Shown here in pieces: positions 16,804-25,657 of a stretch of DNA of 64,000 nucleotides. The position numbers were made by a program, and so were the translations under genes. The stretch comes from Candidatus Colimorpha pelethequi (GTDB taxonomy: Bacteria > Bacteroidota > Bacteroidia > Bacteroidales > P3), in the NCBI GenBank assembly GCA_018064245.1, contig JAGHVO010000012.1:48854-112853 (forward strand). Direction: 5' to 3'. Positions within the stretch are counted from its first letter, which is position 1. Each line of letters opens with the position of its first letter. The notes under the pieces are model-generated. The model saw nothing but the letters and a program-made list of their open reading frames with translations. It was not told the DNA's origin and did not search any database.

Positions 16804-18057
16804 CTAATACCCATATTTCTCACCCCAGCGTTGGCGCAACGAGCGGCGAGTCTCTTCTTCGCGAGGCGTCTGTCCTGGTTCATAGAACTTTGCGCCTCGC
16901 AACATATCAGGAAGATATTCCTGTTCCACAAAATTGCCTTGGAAATTATGGGCGTATTGATAACCATCATGGTAGCCAAGATCTTGCATCAACTTGGTTG
17001 GCGCATTGCGGATGTGCAAAGGTACAGGAAGATCACCTGTTTTCTTGATGGCTTCTTGTGCATTGTTGAGTGCCACATAGGTGGCATTGCTTTTTGCCGA
17101 ACAGGCAAGATAAATAGCACATTGCGATAGGTTTATGCGACATTCGGGATAGCCAATCTTGCTTACTGCGTCGAAACAGGCATTGGCAAGCAACAAGGCG
17201 TTGGGATTGGCGTTTCCAATGTCCTCACTTGCAAAGATGAGCATTCGGCGAGCGATAAACAACGGATCTTCGCCACCATCGATCATTCGCGCCAGCCAAT
17301 ATACGGCACCGTTGGGATCGCTGCCTCGCATCGACTTGATGAACGCCGAGATGATGTCGTAGTGCATCTCGCCCAACTTGTCGTACAAGGAGAGATTTTG
17401 CTGTATGACTTGAGTGACATTTGCATTGTTTACAACCACATTGTCGGCACCGGATTTATTGACAACCAATTCAAAAGCATTCAGCAGTTTTCGTGCGTCG
17501 CCACCACTGATGCGCAACAAAGCTTCTGTTTTCTGAAGGGTGACGGAACGTCCCTGGGATGCATAATAGCGCACGGCAGTGTCAAGCAGTTGCAACATCT
17601 CGGCTTCTCCGAAATCTTTCAGCGCATATACCTGACATCGGGACAACAACGCAGAAATGACCTCAAAAGAAGGATTCTCGGTTGTGGCGCCAATAAGCGT
17701 AATAATGCCTTTCTCGACCGCACCCAGCAAAGAATCTTGCTGACTTTTGTTGAAACGGTGAATCTCGTCAATAAACAATATGGCACCATCCTCTTGTTTG
17801 GCAGTCTCAATGACTTCTCGCACATCCTTTACGCCACTGCTGATGGCGCTGAGGGTATGAAAAGGACGGTTGAGGGTGTTGGAAATAATCATCGCAAGGG
17901 TGGTCTTTCCAATTCCCGGAGGGCCCCAGAAAATCATCGAAGGAATGCGGCCGCTTTCAATCAACGTACGCAATACGGCACCTTGTCCAACAAGATGCTG
18001 TTGGCCAATATATTCGTCGAGTGTGCGTGGTCGCAAAAGTTCAGCAAGCGGAGTCAT
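16804..18057 (-). CDS. rarA: replication-associated recombination protein RarA (MgsA)
   Basis: A 417-aa AAA+ clamp-loader-like ATPase acting at stalled replication forks. PLAELLRPRTLDEYIGQQHL start; Walker A GPPGIGKTT (45-53); Walker B ILFIDEIHRFNKSQQD; sensor 1 GATTENPSFEV; C-terminal MgsA/tetramerisation region with GGEDPLFIARRMLIFASEDIG. The ATG at 18057 is chosen over a frame 20 codons longer without family similarity. Confidence 0.95.
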   Translation of the reverse strand: MTPLAELLRPRTLDEYIGQQHLVGQGAVLRTLIESGRIPSMIFWGPPGIGKTTLAMIISNTLNRPFHTLSAISSGVKDVREVIETAKQEDGAILFIDEIHRFNKSQQDSLLGAVEKGIITLIGATTENPSFEVISALLSRCQVYALKDFGEAEMLQLLDTAVRYYASQGRSVTLQKTEALLRISGGDARKLLNAFELVVNKSGADNVVVNNANVTQVIQQNLSLYDKLGEMHYDIISAFIKSMRGSDPNGAVYWLARMIDGGEDPLFIARRMLIFASEDIGNANPNALLLANACFDAVSKIGYPECRINLSQCAIYLACSAKSNATYVALNNAQEAIKKTGDLPVPLHIRNAPTKLMQDLGYHDGYQYAHNFQGNFVEQEYLPDMLRGAKFYEPGQTPREEETRRSLRQRWGEKYGY

Positions 18058-18141
18058 GGAACGGATTGTAAAGTATAGAATGTAAAATGCAACAAGGCAA
18101 CCTCGTGAGCTTATCACTATTCACAGATCACCGGTCACCGA

Positions 18142-19203
18142 TCACAGAATCAGCATGGCGTCACCGTAGGTGCGGAATTTGTATTTTTCCTTAATAGCCA
18201 CTTGATAAGCTTCGGCCATGAAATCAGGATCAGCAAAGGCGCAAGCCATAATATATTGCGATGACATGGAGTGGTGGAAACTGGTAATCAGCATGTCGGC
18301 AATAGTAAAATCGTATGGCGGATAGATGAATTTGTTCGTCCAACCGTCGTAAGCGCAGACTTTTCCAGGAACAGTCACAGCCGTCTCGAGAGATCTCATT
18401 GTAGAAGCTCCGACACAGCAAATCTTATGGCCTTCTTGTTTTGCCTTGTTAATAATGTCGGCAGTTTCAGTCGTAAGATGCATCTCTTCTGCGTCCATAC
18501 GATGTTTTGAAAGGTCTTCCACCTCAATTTCCTTGGTACTTCCCAAGCCCAGGTGCAAAGTCAGCTCTGCCCACTTGACATCCTTTATTTCAAGTCGTTT
18601 CATCAACTCTCTACTAAAATGGATGCCGGCGATAGGAGCGGCAACGGCTCCTTCTACTTTTGCGTAGATGGTTTGATAGCTTTCCTTGTCCACACTCTTG
18701 ATGTCTCTAAGCTGGCGAATCTCTTCTGGAATGGGCGTCTGGCCCATGGCTTTGATATGAGCTACAAGTTCGTCGTGCGTACCATCAAAAAGGAAACGTA
18801 CGGTACGACCTCTAGAGGTTGTGTTGTCGATGACTTCCGCCACCATGGAGCTATTGTTTCCAAAATAAAGTTTGTTGCCAATACGGATCTTTCTGGCAGG
18901 ATCTACTACGACATCCCACAACCGCATTTCTTCGTTCAATTCGCGCAAAAGAAAAACCGTGATGCGCGCGCCTGTCTTTTCCTTTTCGCCATAAAGCAAG
19001 CAAGGGAACACCATTGTATTGTTGGCCACAACCACGTCATCCTTATCGACATAATCAATCAAATCCTTGAATAGTTTATGTTCAATGGTATGGGTGTCTC
19101 TGTGAAGCACCATCAAACGGGATTCGTCTCTGTTATCAGGATCGATAGGTTTCTCCGCAATGAGTTCTTTCGGGAGATTGAATTTGAAATGGGATAATTT
19201 CAT
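18142..19203 (-). CDS. queA: S-adenosylmethionine:tRNA ribosyltransferase-isomerase
   Basis: A 353-aa QueA, which transfers and isomerises the ribosyl moiety of SAM onto preQ1-tRNA to make epoxyqueuosine. Conserved segments: [42 protein letters not shown], and the [13 protein letters not shown] region. The ATG at 19203 is supported by a -7 box 45 nt upstream, which excludes the longer frame. The gene heads the minus-strand run rarA, abc-f, ybaK, malY/patB. Confidence 0.95.
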   Translation of the reverse strand: MKLSHFKFNLPKELIAEKPIDPDNRDESRLMVLHRDTHTIEHKLFKDLIDYVDKDDVVVANNTMVFPCLLYGEKEKTGARITVFLLRELNEEMRLWDVVVDPARKIRIGNKLYFGNNSSMVAEVIDNTTSRGRTVRFLFDGTHDELVAHIKAMGQTPIPEEIRQLRDIKSVDKESYQTIYAKVEGAVAAPIAGIHFSRELMKRLEIKDVKWAELTLHLGLGSTKEIEVEDLSKHRMDAEEMHLTTETADIINKAKQEGHKICCVGASTMRSLETAVTVPGKVCAYDGWTNKFIYPPYDFTIADMLITSFHHSMSSQYIMACAFADPDFMAEAYQVAIKEKYKFRTYGDAMLIL

Positions 19204-19247
19204 ATAAATATCTATTGAATTTACAACCTTAAATTTTTTAAGTTTTG

Positions 19248-19255
19248 CAAATATA
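19248..19255 (-). promoter_or_regulatory. -7 box TATATTTG for queA
   Basis: TATATTTG on the minus strand, 44 nt before the queA ATG, inside the 148-nt spacer after truB. It suggests that queA and the genes after it have their own promoter. Confidence 0.5.
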
Positions 19256-19351
19256 CTAAATTTGAAAGCCAAAGTCAAGTATTTTAACACTTGAATCCTT
19301 GAATTTCAAGACAACAATATGATTTTCAGCAGCAAAAACTTATCAACTTTT

Positions 19352-20140
19352 TTAAGAAAAAAAGCCGTCCAGTTGGTCCAAAGCAACAGCTTGCGATATG
19401 GAATAATCGCCAATGCGTTCACGGCGAAGAGCCGAAAGAAACGCCCCTGAATCCAATGCCGCGCCAAAATCCCTTGCCAAGCTTCGGATATAGGTTCCTT
19501 TGCCACACAGAATAGAAAAATCCAACTGCGGAAGCGCCATGGGAATGGATCCAAGAGGATTGTCGTACAAGTTTCGTTGCCGGGTGTCATCGATACTCAT
19601 AAGTTCCGGCAACGGCTCATCGGGATGACCTTTCCGAAAAGCAGTGATCTCAAAAGATTCAATATGAACTGTTTTGGGAGCTATGGTTACAGTGGGATCG
19701 TCAAGCCTTGCATATTCATAGGCGCGCTGTCCATCGATCTTTACTGCGCTAAACATCGGTGGCACTTGCAGTATGTCGCCCAAAAACATTTGCCTTGTCT
19801 GTTCAAGCAAGGTAGGATTGATCTGTTCAAAAGGGTAGTAGCGGTCAATGGCGCGTTCCAAGTCGTAGCAAGGAGTCGTGGCGCCCAAAACCATAGTGCC
19901 CGTATATATTTTTTCGCCCTGTTGCAAGGTTTCGATGCTTTTTGTAGCTTTACCTATGCAAACAAGCAAGAGACCAGTCGCCAAAGGATCGAGAGTCCCA
20001 GCGTGTCCGATCTTGAATTTCTTCAGTCCGAAACGATGTCGGATATAGGATTTGACTTTGTTGACAGCCTGAAAGGAGGTCCATTGATAAGGCTTGTCAA
20101 TAGGCAAGACTACTCCTTCAAGTAATTCTTCAACTGTCAT
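19352..20140 (-). CDS. truB: tRNA pseudouridine(55) synthase TruB
   Basis: A 262-aa TruB, which makes pseudouridine 55 in the T-loop of tRNAs. Catalytic Asp51 is in HAGTLDPLATG; YTGTMVLGATTPCYDLE and the QVPPMFSAVKIDGQRAYEYAR motif follow; CGKGTYIRSLARDFG is the C-terminal core motif. There is an extra ~20-residue charged segment around residues 180-205 with no obvious partner in shorter homologues. It starts 29 nt after the uppP stop. Confidence 0.95.
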   Translation of the reverse strand: MTVEELLEGVVLPIDKPYQWTSFQAVNKVKSYIRHRFGLKKFKIGHAGTLDPLATGLLLVCIGKATKSIETLQQGEKIYTGTMVLGATTPCYDLERAIDRYYPFEQINPTLLEQTRQMFLGDILQVPPMFSAVKIDGQRAYEYARLDDPTVTIAPKTVHIESFEITAFRKGHPDEPLPELMSIDDTRQRNLYDNPLGSIPMALPQLDFSILCGKGTYIRSLARDFGAALDSGAFLSALRRERIGDYSISQAVALDQLDGFFS

Positions 20141-20169
20141 ATTGCAGTAACTTTTATTTCAAACAATTA

Positions 20170-21009
20170 TTACATACAATACGGCAGTACGATTGCAAGC
20201 GCGCCCACGATTGCGCAATATACGCCAAACCAAATCAGCTTGCCTTTCTTCACAAGGTTAATCATCCATTTGCAGGCGAAACAGCCGCTAACAAAAGCAG
20301 CAATGAAACCCACAACCAAAGCGGCAGTAGGTGTTGATGCAGCCTGAGCAACTACTTCGGCATCAGGGAAAAGCATGTCTTTTGCATCTAGCAAAGCCTG
20401 ACCCAAAATTGGAGGGATTACCATAAGAAAAGAAAACTGTGCGAGTTTTTCCTTCTTGTTGCCCAAAAGCAAACCTGTTGCAATGGTGCTTCCCGAACGC
20501 GAAAGTCCTGGAAGAGCGGCAACAGCCTGGGCGACACCTATAATAAATGCGTGTACTGGCGAAATGTTCTCCTTTTGGCGAGGCTTGGCAAAATATGAGA
20601 AAGTCAGCAACAAGGCCGTCACCAACAAGCAAATACCAACCAAAAGAATAGGATTTCCGAAATGTTCCCCTACACGGTCGTAATCGAAAACAGCTTGAAT
20701 CTGATCATTAAAACACAGACCTACAATGCCTACAGGAATCATGGAAATGAGAATATTAACGACATATTTCGTGCCGTCGTTCCACTGCCACTTGAACAAG
20801 TCCTTAAACAGCCACACAATTTCCTTCCAGAGAATGACACAAGTGCTAAGCACTGTTGCAACGTGAACCATGATTTCAAAATCCATAGCGCCCTCGCCAT
20901 CAATGCCGAACAAAAACTGGCCTATAGTCAGGTGTCCGCTGCTACTAACGGGCAAATATTCAGTAAGGCCTTGGATGATTCCAAGAATAAGTGCTTCAAA
21001 CCATTCCAT
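20170..21009 (-). CDS. uppP: undecaprenyl-diphosphate phosphatase
   Basis: A 279-aa BacA/UppP membrane phosphatase that recycles undecaprenyl diphosphate to the monophosphate carrier for peptidoglycan and O-antigen. About 8 helices; the active-site motifs are [15 protein letters not shown] near the N-terminus and [18 protein letters not shown] near residue 180. The ATG at 21009 ([14 protein letters not shown]) is the family start. The frame upstream is not conserved. Confidence 0.95.
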   Translation of the reverse strand: MEWFEALILGIIQGLTEYLPVSSSGHLTIGQFLFGIDGEGAMDFEIMVHVATVLSTCVILWKEIVWLFKDLFKWQWNDGTKYVVNILISMIPVGIVGLCFNDQIQAVFDYDRVGEHFGNPILLVGICLLVTALLLTFSYFAKPRQKENISPVHAFIIGVAQAVAALPGLSRSGSTIATGLLLGNKKEKLAQFSFLMVIPPILGQALLDAKDMLFPDAEVVAQAASTPTAALVVGFIAAFVSGCFACKWMINLVKKGKLIWFGVYCAIVGALAIVLPYCM

Positions 21010-21072
21010 AAAGAAGAAATGTTGAGTTATTGGAAAAAATTTAAGGCAATCGAATGATTGCAACCGTAAGGA

Positions 21073-21339
21073 TTATTTATCCTTTCCCTTGTTGGGATTG
21101 AACATAATTGCAAAAATCTCGACAACAAAACCAACTACAATCAAGATAGGTGACACATAAAGGCGCTGGGCATTGAACATTGCGGGATTAAAGGTGTTGG
21201 GGTCGTCGCTGCCGCCGCCAGAAAGCAGAATGTAGCCGAGCACCAGAATGATGATTCCAGCCACCATCAAGATGTAATTAGTCTTTCCAAAAACAAAGTC
21301 GAAATTTTTGTTTTCAGTCTCTTTTTCGTTTGTATTCAT
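21073..21339 (-). CDS. DUF3098 two-helix membrane protein
   Basis: An 88-aa protein with two hydrophobic helices (about 21-40 and 60-80) separated by a GGGSDDPNTFNPAMFNAQRLYVSP loop, matching DUF3098. This Bacteroidota family is encoded between ftsX and uppP, as here. Function unknown; the location suggests an envelope or division role. Confidence 0.85.
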   Translation of the reverse strand: MNTNEKETENKNFDFVFGKTNYILMVAGIIILVLGYILLSGGGSDDPNTFNPAMFNAQRLYVSPILIVVGFVVEIFAIMFNPNKGKDK

Positions 21340-21396
21340 AGATTGTAGAATTGTTTTTTGCTGTTTTGTTGATTCAATGCCGACTTACGGTTTTGT

Positions 21397-22257
21397 TTAG
21401 AATTCGGTTTTGATGTATTTTCTCACGGCCATTCTGGTAGAGATCAGCGCAATAATCACGCCCAACAGAATGATCGAACCTGCAATGATGCCATACCAAA
21501 GGATATGCTCTCCGCCCATTAGCGAAAGACCGAATTTGTTGTCGATGAGGTAGGCCGTTCCCACGAGCAGCAAGTCGGCCAACACGCCACCCAAAGCGCC
21601 ATACAACAAGCTCCTCATCATATACGGACGGGTGAGAAACGACATGGTTGCACCCACCAGACGCATGGTCTTGATTGTAGAACGCTGCGCATAGAGCGCA
21701 ATGCGGATAGTGCTGTATATCATCAAAATACTGATAATTATCTGCAATGCAATGAATATTATCAATATCCAAGTGATTTTATAGAAATCTTCCTTAAGTT
21801 CGCTAACGATGCTCTCTTGATATGCGACTCCCGTCACGATGCCTTTATCTTGCATCGAACGAGAGAACTTGTCGATAGTGGTAGAGGTTGTATCGAGCAA
21901 ATCTGCGCGGAAATTCACCATCAGCGACGGGAACAACGGATTGTATCCCAAGAAGCCGACGAAATCTTCACCCAAATCTTCGGCGAACAAAGTAGCGGCC
22001 TCTTCTTTGGAGATATAATCCACCCGCTTGACGTAAGGCATGGCGGCAATTTCTTTCTGCAAAGCCACTGCCAACGAATCCGGCACATCAGGAACCAGAT
22101 CAACCTTGTAAGTGATGTTCTCTTCCGCTGCGTGAGTCCGGATATAAGAATGATATTCCGTCATCAACAGCAAGCCAAGCATAAAAAGTACCAACGTGAT
22201 ACTCAACACCGTTGAGGTATGCGCTCCCCAAAGATTGATTTTATTGTGCTTTTTCAA
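21397..22257 (-). CDS. ftsX: cell division protein FtsX
   Basis: A 286-aa FtsX with one N-terminal helix, a periplasmic domain of about 120 residues (KVDLVPDVPDSLAVALQKEI, YISKEEAATLFAEDLGEDFVGFLGYNPL), and three C-terminal helices of the FtsX/MacB permease fold (IIISILMIYSTIRIALYAQRSTIKTMRLVGA). With FtsE it forms an ABC-like complex that activates peptidoglycan hydrolases at the septum; ftsE is not adjacent. It leads the ftsX-DUF3098-uppP-truB order that is common in this phylum. Confidence 0.92.
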   Translation of the reverse strand: MKKHNKINLWGAHTSTVLSITLVLFMLGLLLMTEYHSYIRTHAAEENITYKVDLVPDVPDSLAVALQKEIAAMPYVKRVDYISKEEAATLFAEDLGEDFVGFLGYNPLFPSLMVNFRADLLDTTSTTIDKFSRSMQDKGIVTGVAYQESIVSELKEDFYKITWILIIFIALQIIISILMIYSTIRIALYAQRSTIKTMRLVGATMSFLTRPYMMRSLLYGALGGVLADLLLVGTAYLIDNKFGLSLMGGEHILWYGIIAGSIILLGVIIALISTRMAVRKYIKTEF

Positions 22258-22311
22258 AGGATATGTTATTTAAGCCAAATAATTTTGAATTTTGATTTGT
22301 CAGCCCACGGT

Positions 22312-23454
22312 TTAATTGGCAAGCATCACAGGCATAACCAACATCAGGATGTCTTCCTTGGGAGCTTCTTCGGATTCCACTACAGGGAAGATGATACCAG
22401 CACGGCTGGGATGCGACATCTCGATGAGGATTTGTTCGCTGTTGAGGTTGGAGACCATCTCGGTGAGGAACTTGGCGTTGAAACCGATCTCCATAGGCTC
22501 GCCGTCGTAGGAGCAAGGCATGTGCTCGTGGGCGTCGTTGGAGAATTCCATATCCTCGGCCGAAATGGAGAGATTGCGGTCCTCGATGCCTAGACGCACC
22601 TGATGAGTGGACTGGCTTGCGAAAAGTCCGACACGACGCAACACGTTAAGGAACGAGGTTCTGTCAACGGTCAATTTGTTGGGATTATCCTTGGGGATGG
22701 CAGCCTCGTAGTTGGGGTACTTGCCATCAACCAAACGACAGATAATGTGGAAATTGTCGAAAGTGAAAGTGACATTGGTATTGTTGAATGCCATCAAGAC
22801 ATTTGTGTCTTCTTTGTAGGTTCCCAAGATATTCTTGACAAGGTTGATAGGCTTGCGAGGCAAAATGAAGCTGGTTGTCTCGGTAGCGTTGACGTCATAA
22901 CGGCGATAGCGCACAAGCTTGTGGGCGTCGGTAGCGACGAAAGTGACGCATTCGGGATTCATTTCGCAGAAAATGCCGCTCATCTGAAGACGAGTCTCGT
23001 CGGTGCTGGCTGCAAAGATAGTCTTGTTTATTGCGTTGGTCAGTGTAAATGCCGAAATGTTAGTGGACACCGTATCCGCGACAATGGGCAAAGAAGGATA
23101 AGTTTCGGCGTTGTTGCCAGCAAGGTGATATTTGCCATCACCGGAAACGATTTCAATGGAGAAATTGTTGTCGTCCACGATGAACGTCAACGGAGCGTCG
23201 TCCATGTTCTTCAAAATGTCGAGAAGCAGACGAGAAGGCACAGCGATATCGGTCAATCCGTCCAACTTGCCCGATTCAACCTCGATGGTTGTAATGATGG
23301 TGGTTTCCAAATCGGTGGCTTTGGCAATGAGTTTGCCTTCGTCGAGGTGGAAATGGAAGCAGGTGATGATGGGCACCGTGTTGTTGTTCGTGATTACGCC
23401 ACTGATGGCTTGAAGCTGCTTGGCAAATACTTGGCTGTTTACAATGAATTTCAT
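22312..23454 (-). CDS. dnaN: DNA polymerase III subunit beta (sliding clamp)
   Basis: A 380-aa beta clamp with the three-fold repeated clamp domains. MKFIVNSQVFAKQLQAISGVITNNNTVPI start; ATDLETTIITTIEV; GIFCEMNPECVTFVATDAHKLVRYRR in domain 2; and C-terminal EMSHPSRAGIIFPVV then LMLVMPVMLAN, where the MPV-hydrophobic end is the usual C-terminal signature. It forms the processivity ring on DNA. Not accompanied by dnaA or recF here, so this is not an obvious origin region. Confidence 0.97.
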   Translation of the reverse strand: MKFIVNSQVFAKQLQAISGVITNNNTVPIITCFHFHLDEGKLIAKATDLETTIITTIEVESGKLDGLTDIAVPSRLLLDILKNMDDAPLTFIVDDNNFSIEIVSGDGKYHLAGNNAETYPSLPIVADTVSTNISAFTLTNAINKTIFAASTDETRLQMSGIFCEMNPECVTFVATDAHKLVRYRRYDVNATETTSFILPRKPINLVKNILGTYKEDTNVLMAFNNTNVTFTFDNFHIICRLVDGKYPNYEAAIPKDNPNKLTVDRTSFLNVLRRVGLFASQSTHQVRLGIEDRNLSISAEDMEFSNDAHEHMPCSYDGEPMEIGFNAKFLTEMVSNLNSEQILIEMSHPSRAGIIFPVVESEEAPKEDILMLVMPVMLAN

Positions 23455-23493
23455 ATCAATATGTATTTAGTTTTCTATCGGTGGAATGTTTTG

Positions 23494-23501
23494 CAAAGGT
23501 A
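23494..23501 (-). promoter_or_regulatory. -7 box TACCTTTG for dnaN
   Basis: TAnnTTTG match on the minus strand 40 nt before the dnaN ATG. It is divergent from the toxin-antitoxin promoter at 23624. Confidence 0.6.
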
Positions 23502-23623
23502 TAGAATTATTATTATTTGATGTTCAACTCCATATTTTTTTTATCAACAAGTTATAAAAAGTTTGAACAGAGAATGATCAATCGTGCAACAAACGATAGT
23601 TGCTAAATTTTAGTTGGTTATAT

Positions 23624-23654
23624 TTTGACACGTCAATTATTCTTTGTAATTTTG
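23624..23654 (+). promoter_or_regulatory. complete -33/-7 promoter of the antitoxin-toxin pair
   Basis: TTTG (23624-23627), exactly 19 nt, then TAATTTTG (23647-23654): both boxes and spacing match the Bacteroidota consensus. The ATG at 23676 follows 21 nt later, which rules out the longer reading-frame start at 23625. Confidence 0.7.
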
Positions 23655-23675
23655 AAAATTGGGAAAAAATCAGGA

Positions 23676-23861
23676 ATGGATTCTATAGCAACAGAAAGCT
23701 CCAATTCGGTACACACAAGACGTGTGGCACGCGACAGCAAGCCCGTCCGCAATTCCCAAACCGTCGAGAAAACGCCTGAAAGTGAATTGATGACGGTAGA
23801 GGAATATTTTGACGAAGTTTGGCAACGCCACCTCGAAAAGCATGAAAAGCTACAGGATTAG
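23676..23861 (+). CDS. putative type II antitoxin
   Basis: A small hydrophilic 61-aa protein. The N-terminal half is Ser/Arg-rich and probably disordered. The C-terminal half carries LMTVEEYFDEVWQRHLEKHEKL, a helix resembling toxin-binding segments of short antitoxins paired with RelE/ParE toxins in Bacteroidales. The toxin-like gene starts inside its last 20 nt, the usual coupled arrangement. The identification is by context and size. Confidence 0.6.
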   Translation: MDSIATESSNSVHTRRVARDSKPVRNSQTVEKTPESELMTVEEYFDEVWQRHLEKHEKLQD

Positions 23862-24093
23862 AATCTCGCGAATGGCGAGGCTTGATATTGAAGACCTTAC
23901 GGACTTTCTACTTACCGTGATGAGCATTGAGGGTGCTCGCAGGTATCTTGATATGATGATATCAGAGGTACAGTCTCTTATTGTGTATGCAGACCTGTAC
24001 CGAATTAGTACGATGGCTGACATACGACAGTATCAACAAAACAAGTCACTCAACTCTTGTTCAAGAAGTCAAGTGACTTGTTATGTAGTTTAG
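23842..24093 (+). pseudogene. RelE/ParE-like toxin, C-terminally truncated
   Basis: The 83-aa frame begins MKSYRIRISRMARLDIEDLTDFL, with a helix ending SEVQSLIVYADLY and then MADIRQY, all typical of the first two thirds of ParE/RelE toxins of this subfamily (normally about 95-100 aa). From about base 24033 the expected C-terminal strands are missing; they are replaced by QQNKSLNSCSRSQVTCYVV, encoded by an inverted repeat. The catalytic/core C-terminal strands are therefore gone and the toxin is probably inactive. It overlaps the antitoxin by 20 nt. An intact divergent toxin cannot be fully excluded. Confidence 0.6.
24040..24082 (+). repeat. perfect 11-bp inverted repeat at the toxin break point
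   Basis: AACAAGTCACT (24040-24050) and AGTGACTTGTT (24072-24082) are perfect reverse complements with a 21-nt loop. The loop can itself pair further through CTTG/CAAG. It begins about where the toxin homology ends. It lacks a T tract, so it is not a standard terminator; it may be the end of a small mobile element or a deletion scar. Confidence 0.7.
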
Positions 24094-24121
24094 CAGACAA
24101 ATATATCAAAATACTTTTTGT

Positions 24122-25102
24122 TTACTTTTTCTTTTCTATTGACTTTTGTTTTGACGCAACAGATGATTCCAGCATCTTAATCTTCATAGAATATTTAAAT
24201 GACTTCTTACTTTTTTTACAGTATTCATCCAAAATACTGATCTTTCGGCTGATAAGTTCCAAATGTTCAATGGTCGTTGCGGCTTTTGTATTGTCTTTTA
24301 TTTCATCGATAAATAAGTCCACATAATTTTCTTGTAAACCATCCCGTGCAGAAAGAACAGTTCCATCCTCAAATCGCTGAGCCAAGAACATTTGGGATAT
24401 TCTATCAACATCGTAATTTAGATTGTTGTCTTCTTTAGCAGCACGCTTGGCGTTTATCTGTTCTTGCCGAAGAAGTTCATACTCTTTCAGCGAGACACGA
24501 GTTTTAAGAACCTTGATGTATTTATCAACCTTTTTGTTAGGTTTTGAGAGAGACTTGTTATACTCCTCAAACACCTGGATTTTTTGTTTAATCTTATTGA
24601 TGTCCGAGTTTTTTGAAACATTAGTAATATCTCTTGATATTTCAAGAAAATATGAATCATAGTAAGTTTTCCTTTGCTTGTCAATTGCGTTAGCTATTGT
24701 TCCGTCCACGAACTTGTCGGAAAGAGTTTGCACGGAAATACCAGAATGAACGTTAAGCACTTTATAACGACCAATGCCTTCAATAAGTACGCCATTACAA
24801 CCAGCTTCATAGGCCTTTGTTGCTGCTTTCTTATAGAACTTTAGCTTCATCTGCTTTTGAGAAGAGTAAATAATCGGAATAGAAAACCAAGGACTATAAA
24901 CGTTTACAGAGACAACCTCAAAGGAGTCTTTAATGTCTCTTTCTGAAGTAAAAATTGTCACATTTGCTTTAATCTCTTTATTAGAATTGGAGAGCATTCT
25001 CTTTTGATAGTTCCCTTCGAAAGTCTCAATAGGAATTATCTGGTGAGAGCAACTTGAACAGAAGAACGCCACAATAAGTAGCGATAATACAATATTTTTC
25101 AT
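24122..25102 (-). CDS. lipoprotein of unknown function
   Basis: A 326-aa protein with a lipoprotein signal: MKNIVLSLLIVAFFCSSC, lipid cysteine at about residue 18, followed by Ser-His. The rest is hydrophilic and Lys-rich, with long charged helical stretches from about residue 150 on (KIKQKIQVFEEYNKSL, IEHLELISRKISILDEY) that could form coiled coils. No family recognised. The region is A+T-rich compared with dnaN. Its start codon is preceded by a 24-nt element shared with the next gene's leader. Confidence 0.75.
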   Translation of the reverse strand: MKNIVLSLLIVAFFCSSCSHQIIPIETFEGNYQKRMLSNSNKEIKANVTIFTSERDIKDSFEVVSVNVYSPWFSIPIIYSSQKQMKLKFYKKAATKAYEAGCNGVLIEGIGRYKVLNVHSGISVQTLSDKFVDGTIANAIDKQRKTYYDSYFLEISRDITNVSKNSDINKIKQKIQVFEEYNKSLSKPNKKVDKYIKVLKTRVSLKEYELLRQEQINAKRAAKEDNNLNYDVDRISQMFLAQRFEDGTVLSARDGLQENYVDLFIDEIKDNTKAATTIEHLELISRKISILDEYCKKSKKSFKYSMKIKMLESSVASKQKSIEKKK

Positions 25103-25110
25103 TTTTAAAT

Positions 25111-25134
25111 TCCTTTATATGTGTCGGGCGCAAC
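25111..25134 (-). repeat. 24-nt leader element, copy 2
   Basis: On the minus strand this reads GTTGCGCCCGACACATATAA followed by AGGA. It matches copy 1 (25666-25689) at 22 of 24 positions and lies 8 nt upstream of the lipoprotein ATG. In frame it reads VAPDTYKG, then Ile and a TAA stop 2 nt before the ATG. Its AAAGGA end could act as a ribosome-binding site. Confidence 0.85.
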
Positions 25135-25267
25135 CGTTTGTAATAATGATATAATATTTTTTTGTCTGGTAGATATGGTGTTGCATCATCAATGATGAGC
25201 TGGGATTCGAATTGGTTTCAAGTGATGAAACACATATCATCCATCTACATATTGGCACTTTATGGTG

Positions 25268-25657
25268 TTATTTGTTTACCCTTTTTAAAATTATTTTGCT
25301 AGTGGAATTCATCTCTAATGTACCTTCTATGGTTTCTGATGTCATCTTGTCAATTCTAAATACGAGAATTTTTTGGTGCAAATCACCAATTGTAACAAGA
25401 TTATCGTCTTCAATTGACCAATGACCAGTACCACCCGACACACCGTCAATAAAGACTTCACAGTCTCCCATATTGGTAGTTGCAGTACCCCAAAGTTTTC
25501 CGGATAGTTCAAAATCCATATGGCCATTTTCGTTTTCAAGCCTCCATGTCCCAATGAGGTTTTTCCCATATTGATCGGGGGCGATTCCTGGGGTGTCGCA
25601 AGATAATAGCATACTACCCATAATGGCAATGATTAACGATAATACTACTTTTTTCAT
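25268..25657 (-). CDS. lipocalin-like lipoprotein
   Basis: A 129-aa protein with signal peptide and lipobox: MKKVVLSLIIAIMGSMLLSC, lipid Cys at residue 20. The mature part begins with a GTWRLEN motif (residues ~37-43) and has alternating short strands with GHWSIEDDNLVTI and KILVFRIDKMTSETIEGTLEM, the pattern of lipocalin-like small beta-barrel lipoproteins of Bacteroidota. Ligand unknown. The signal sequence resembles that of the neighbouring lipoprotein (MKxxVLSLxI) although the mature parts differ. Confidence 0.75.
   Translation of the reverse strand: MKKVVLSLIIAIMGSMLLSCDTPGIAPDQYGKNLIGTWRLENENGHMDFELSGKLWGTATTNMGDCEVFIDGVSGGTGHWSIEDDNLVTIGDLHQKILVFRIDKMTSETIEGTLEMNSTSKIILKRVNK

Noticed and set aside
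22603..23520. Open frame of about 305 codons on the plus strand opposite dnaN
   Set aside because: dnaN is full length with clear family motifs; the opposite frame has no family features and arises from codon bias.
23541..23549. TTATCAACA, one mismatch from a DnaA box, near dnaN; another copy at 10339-10347
   Set aside because: Single isolated copies, no cluster, no dnaA and no strand-switch or A+T-rich unwinding pattern; not enough for an origin.
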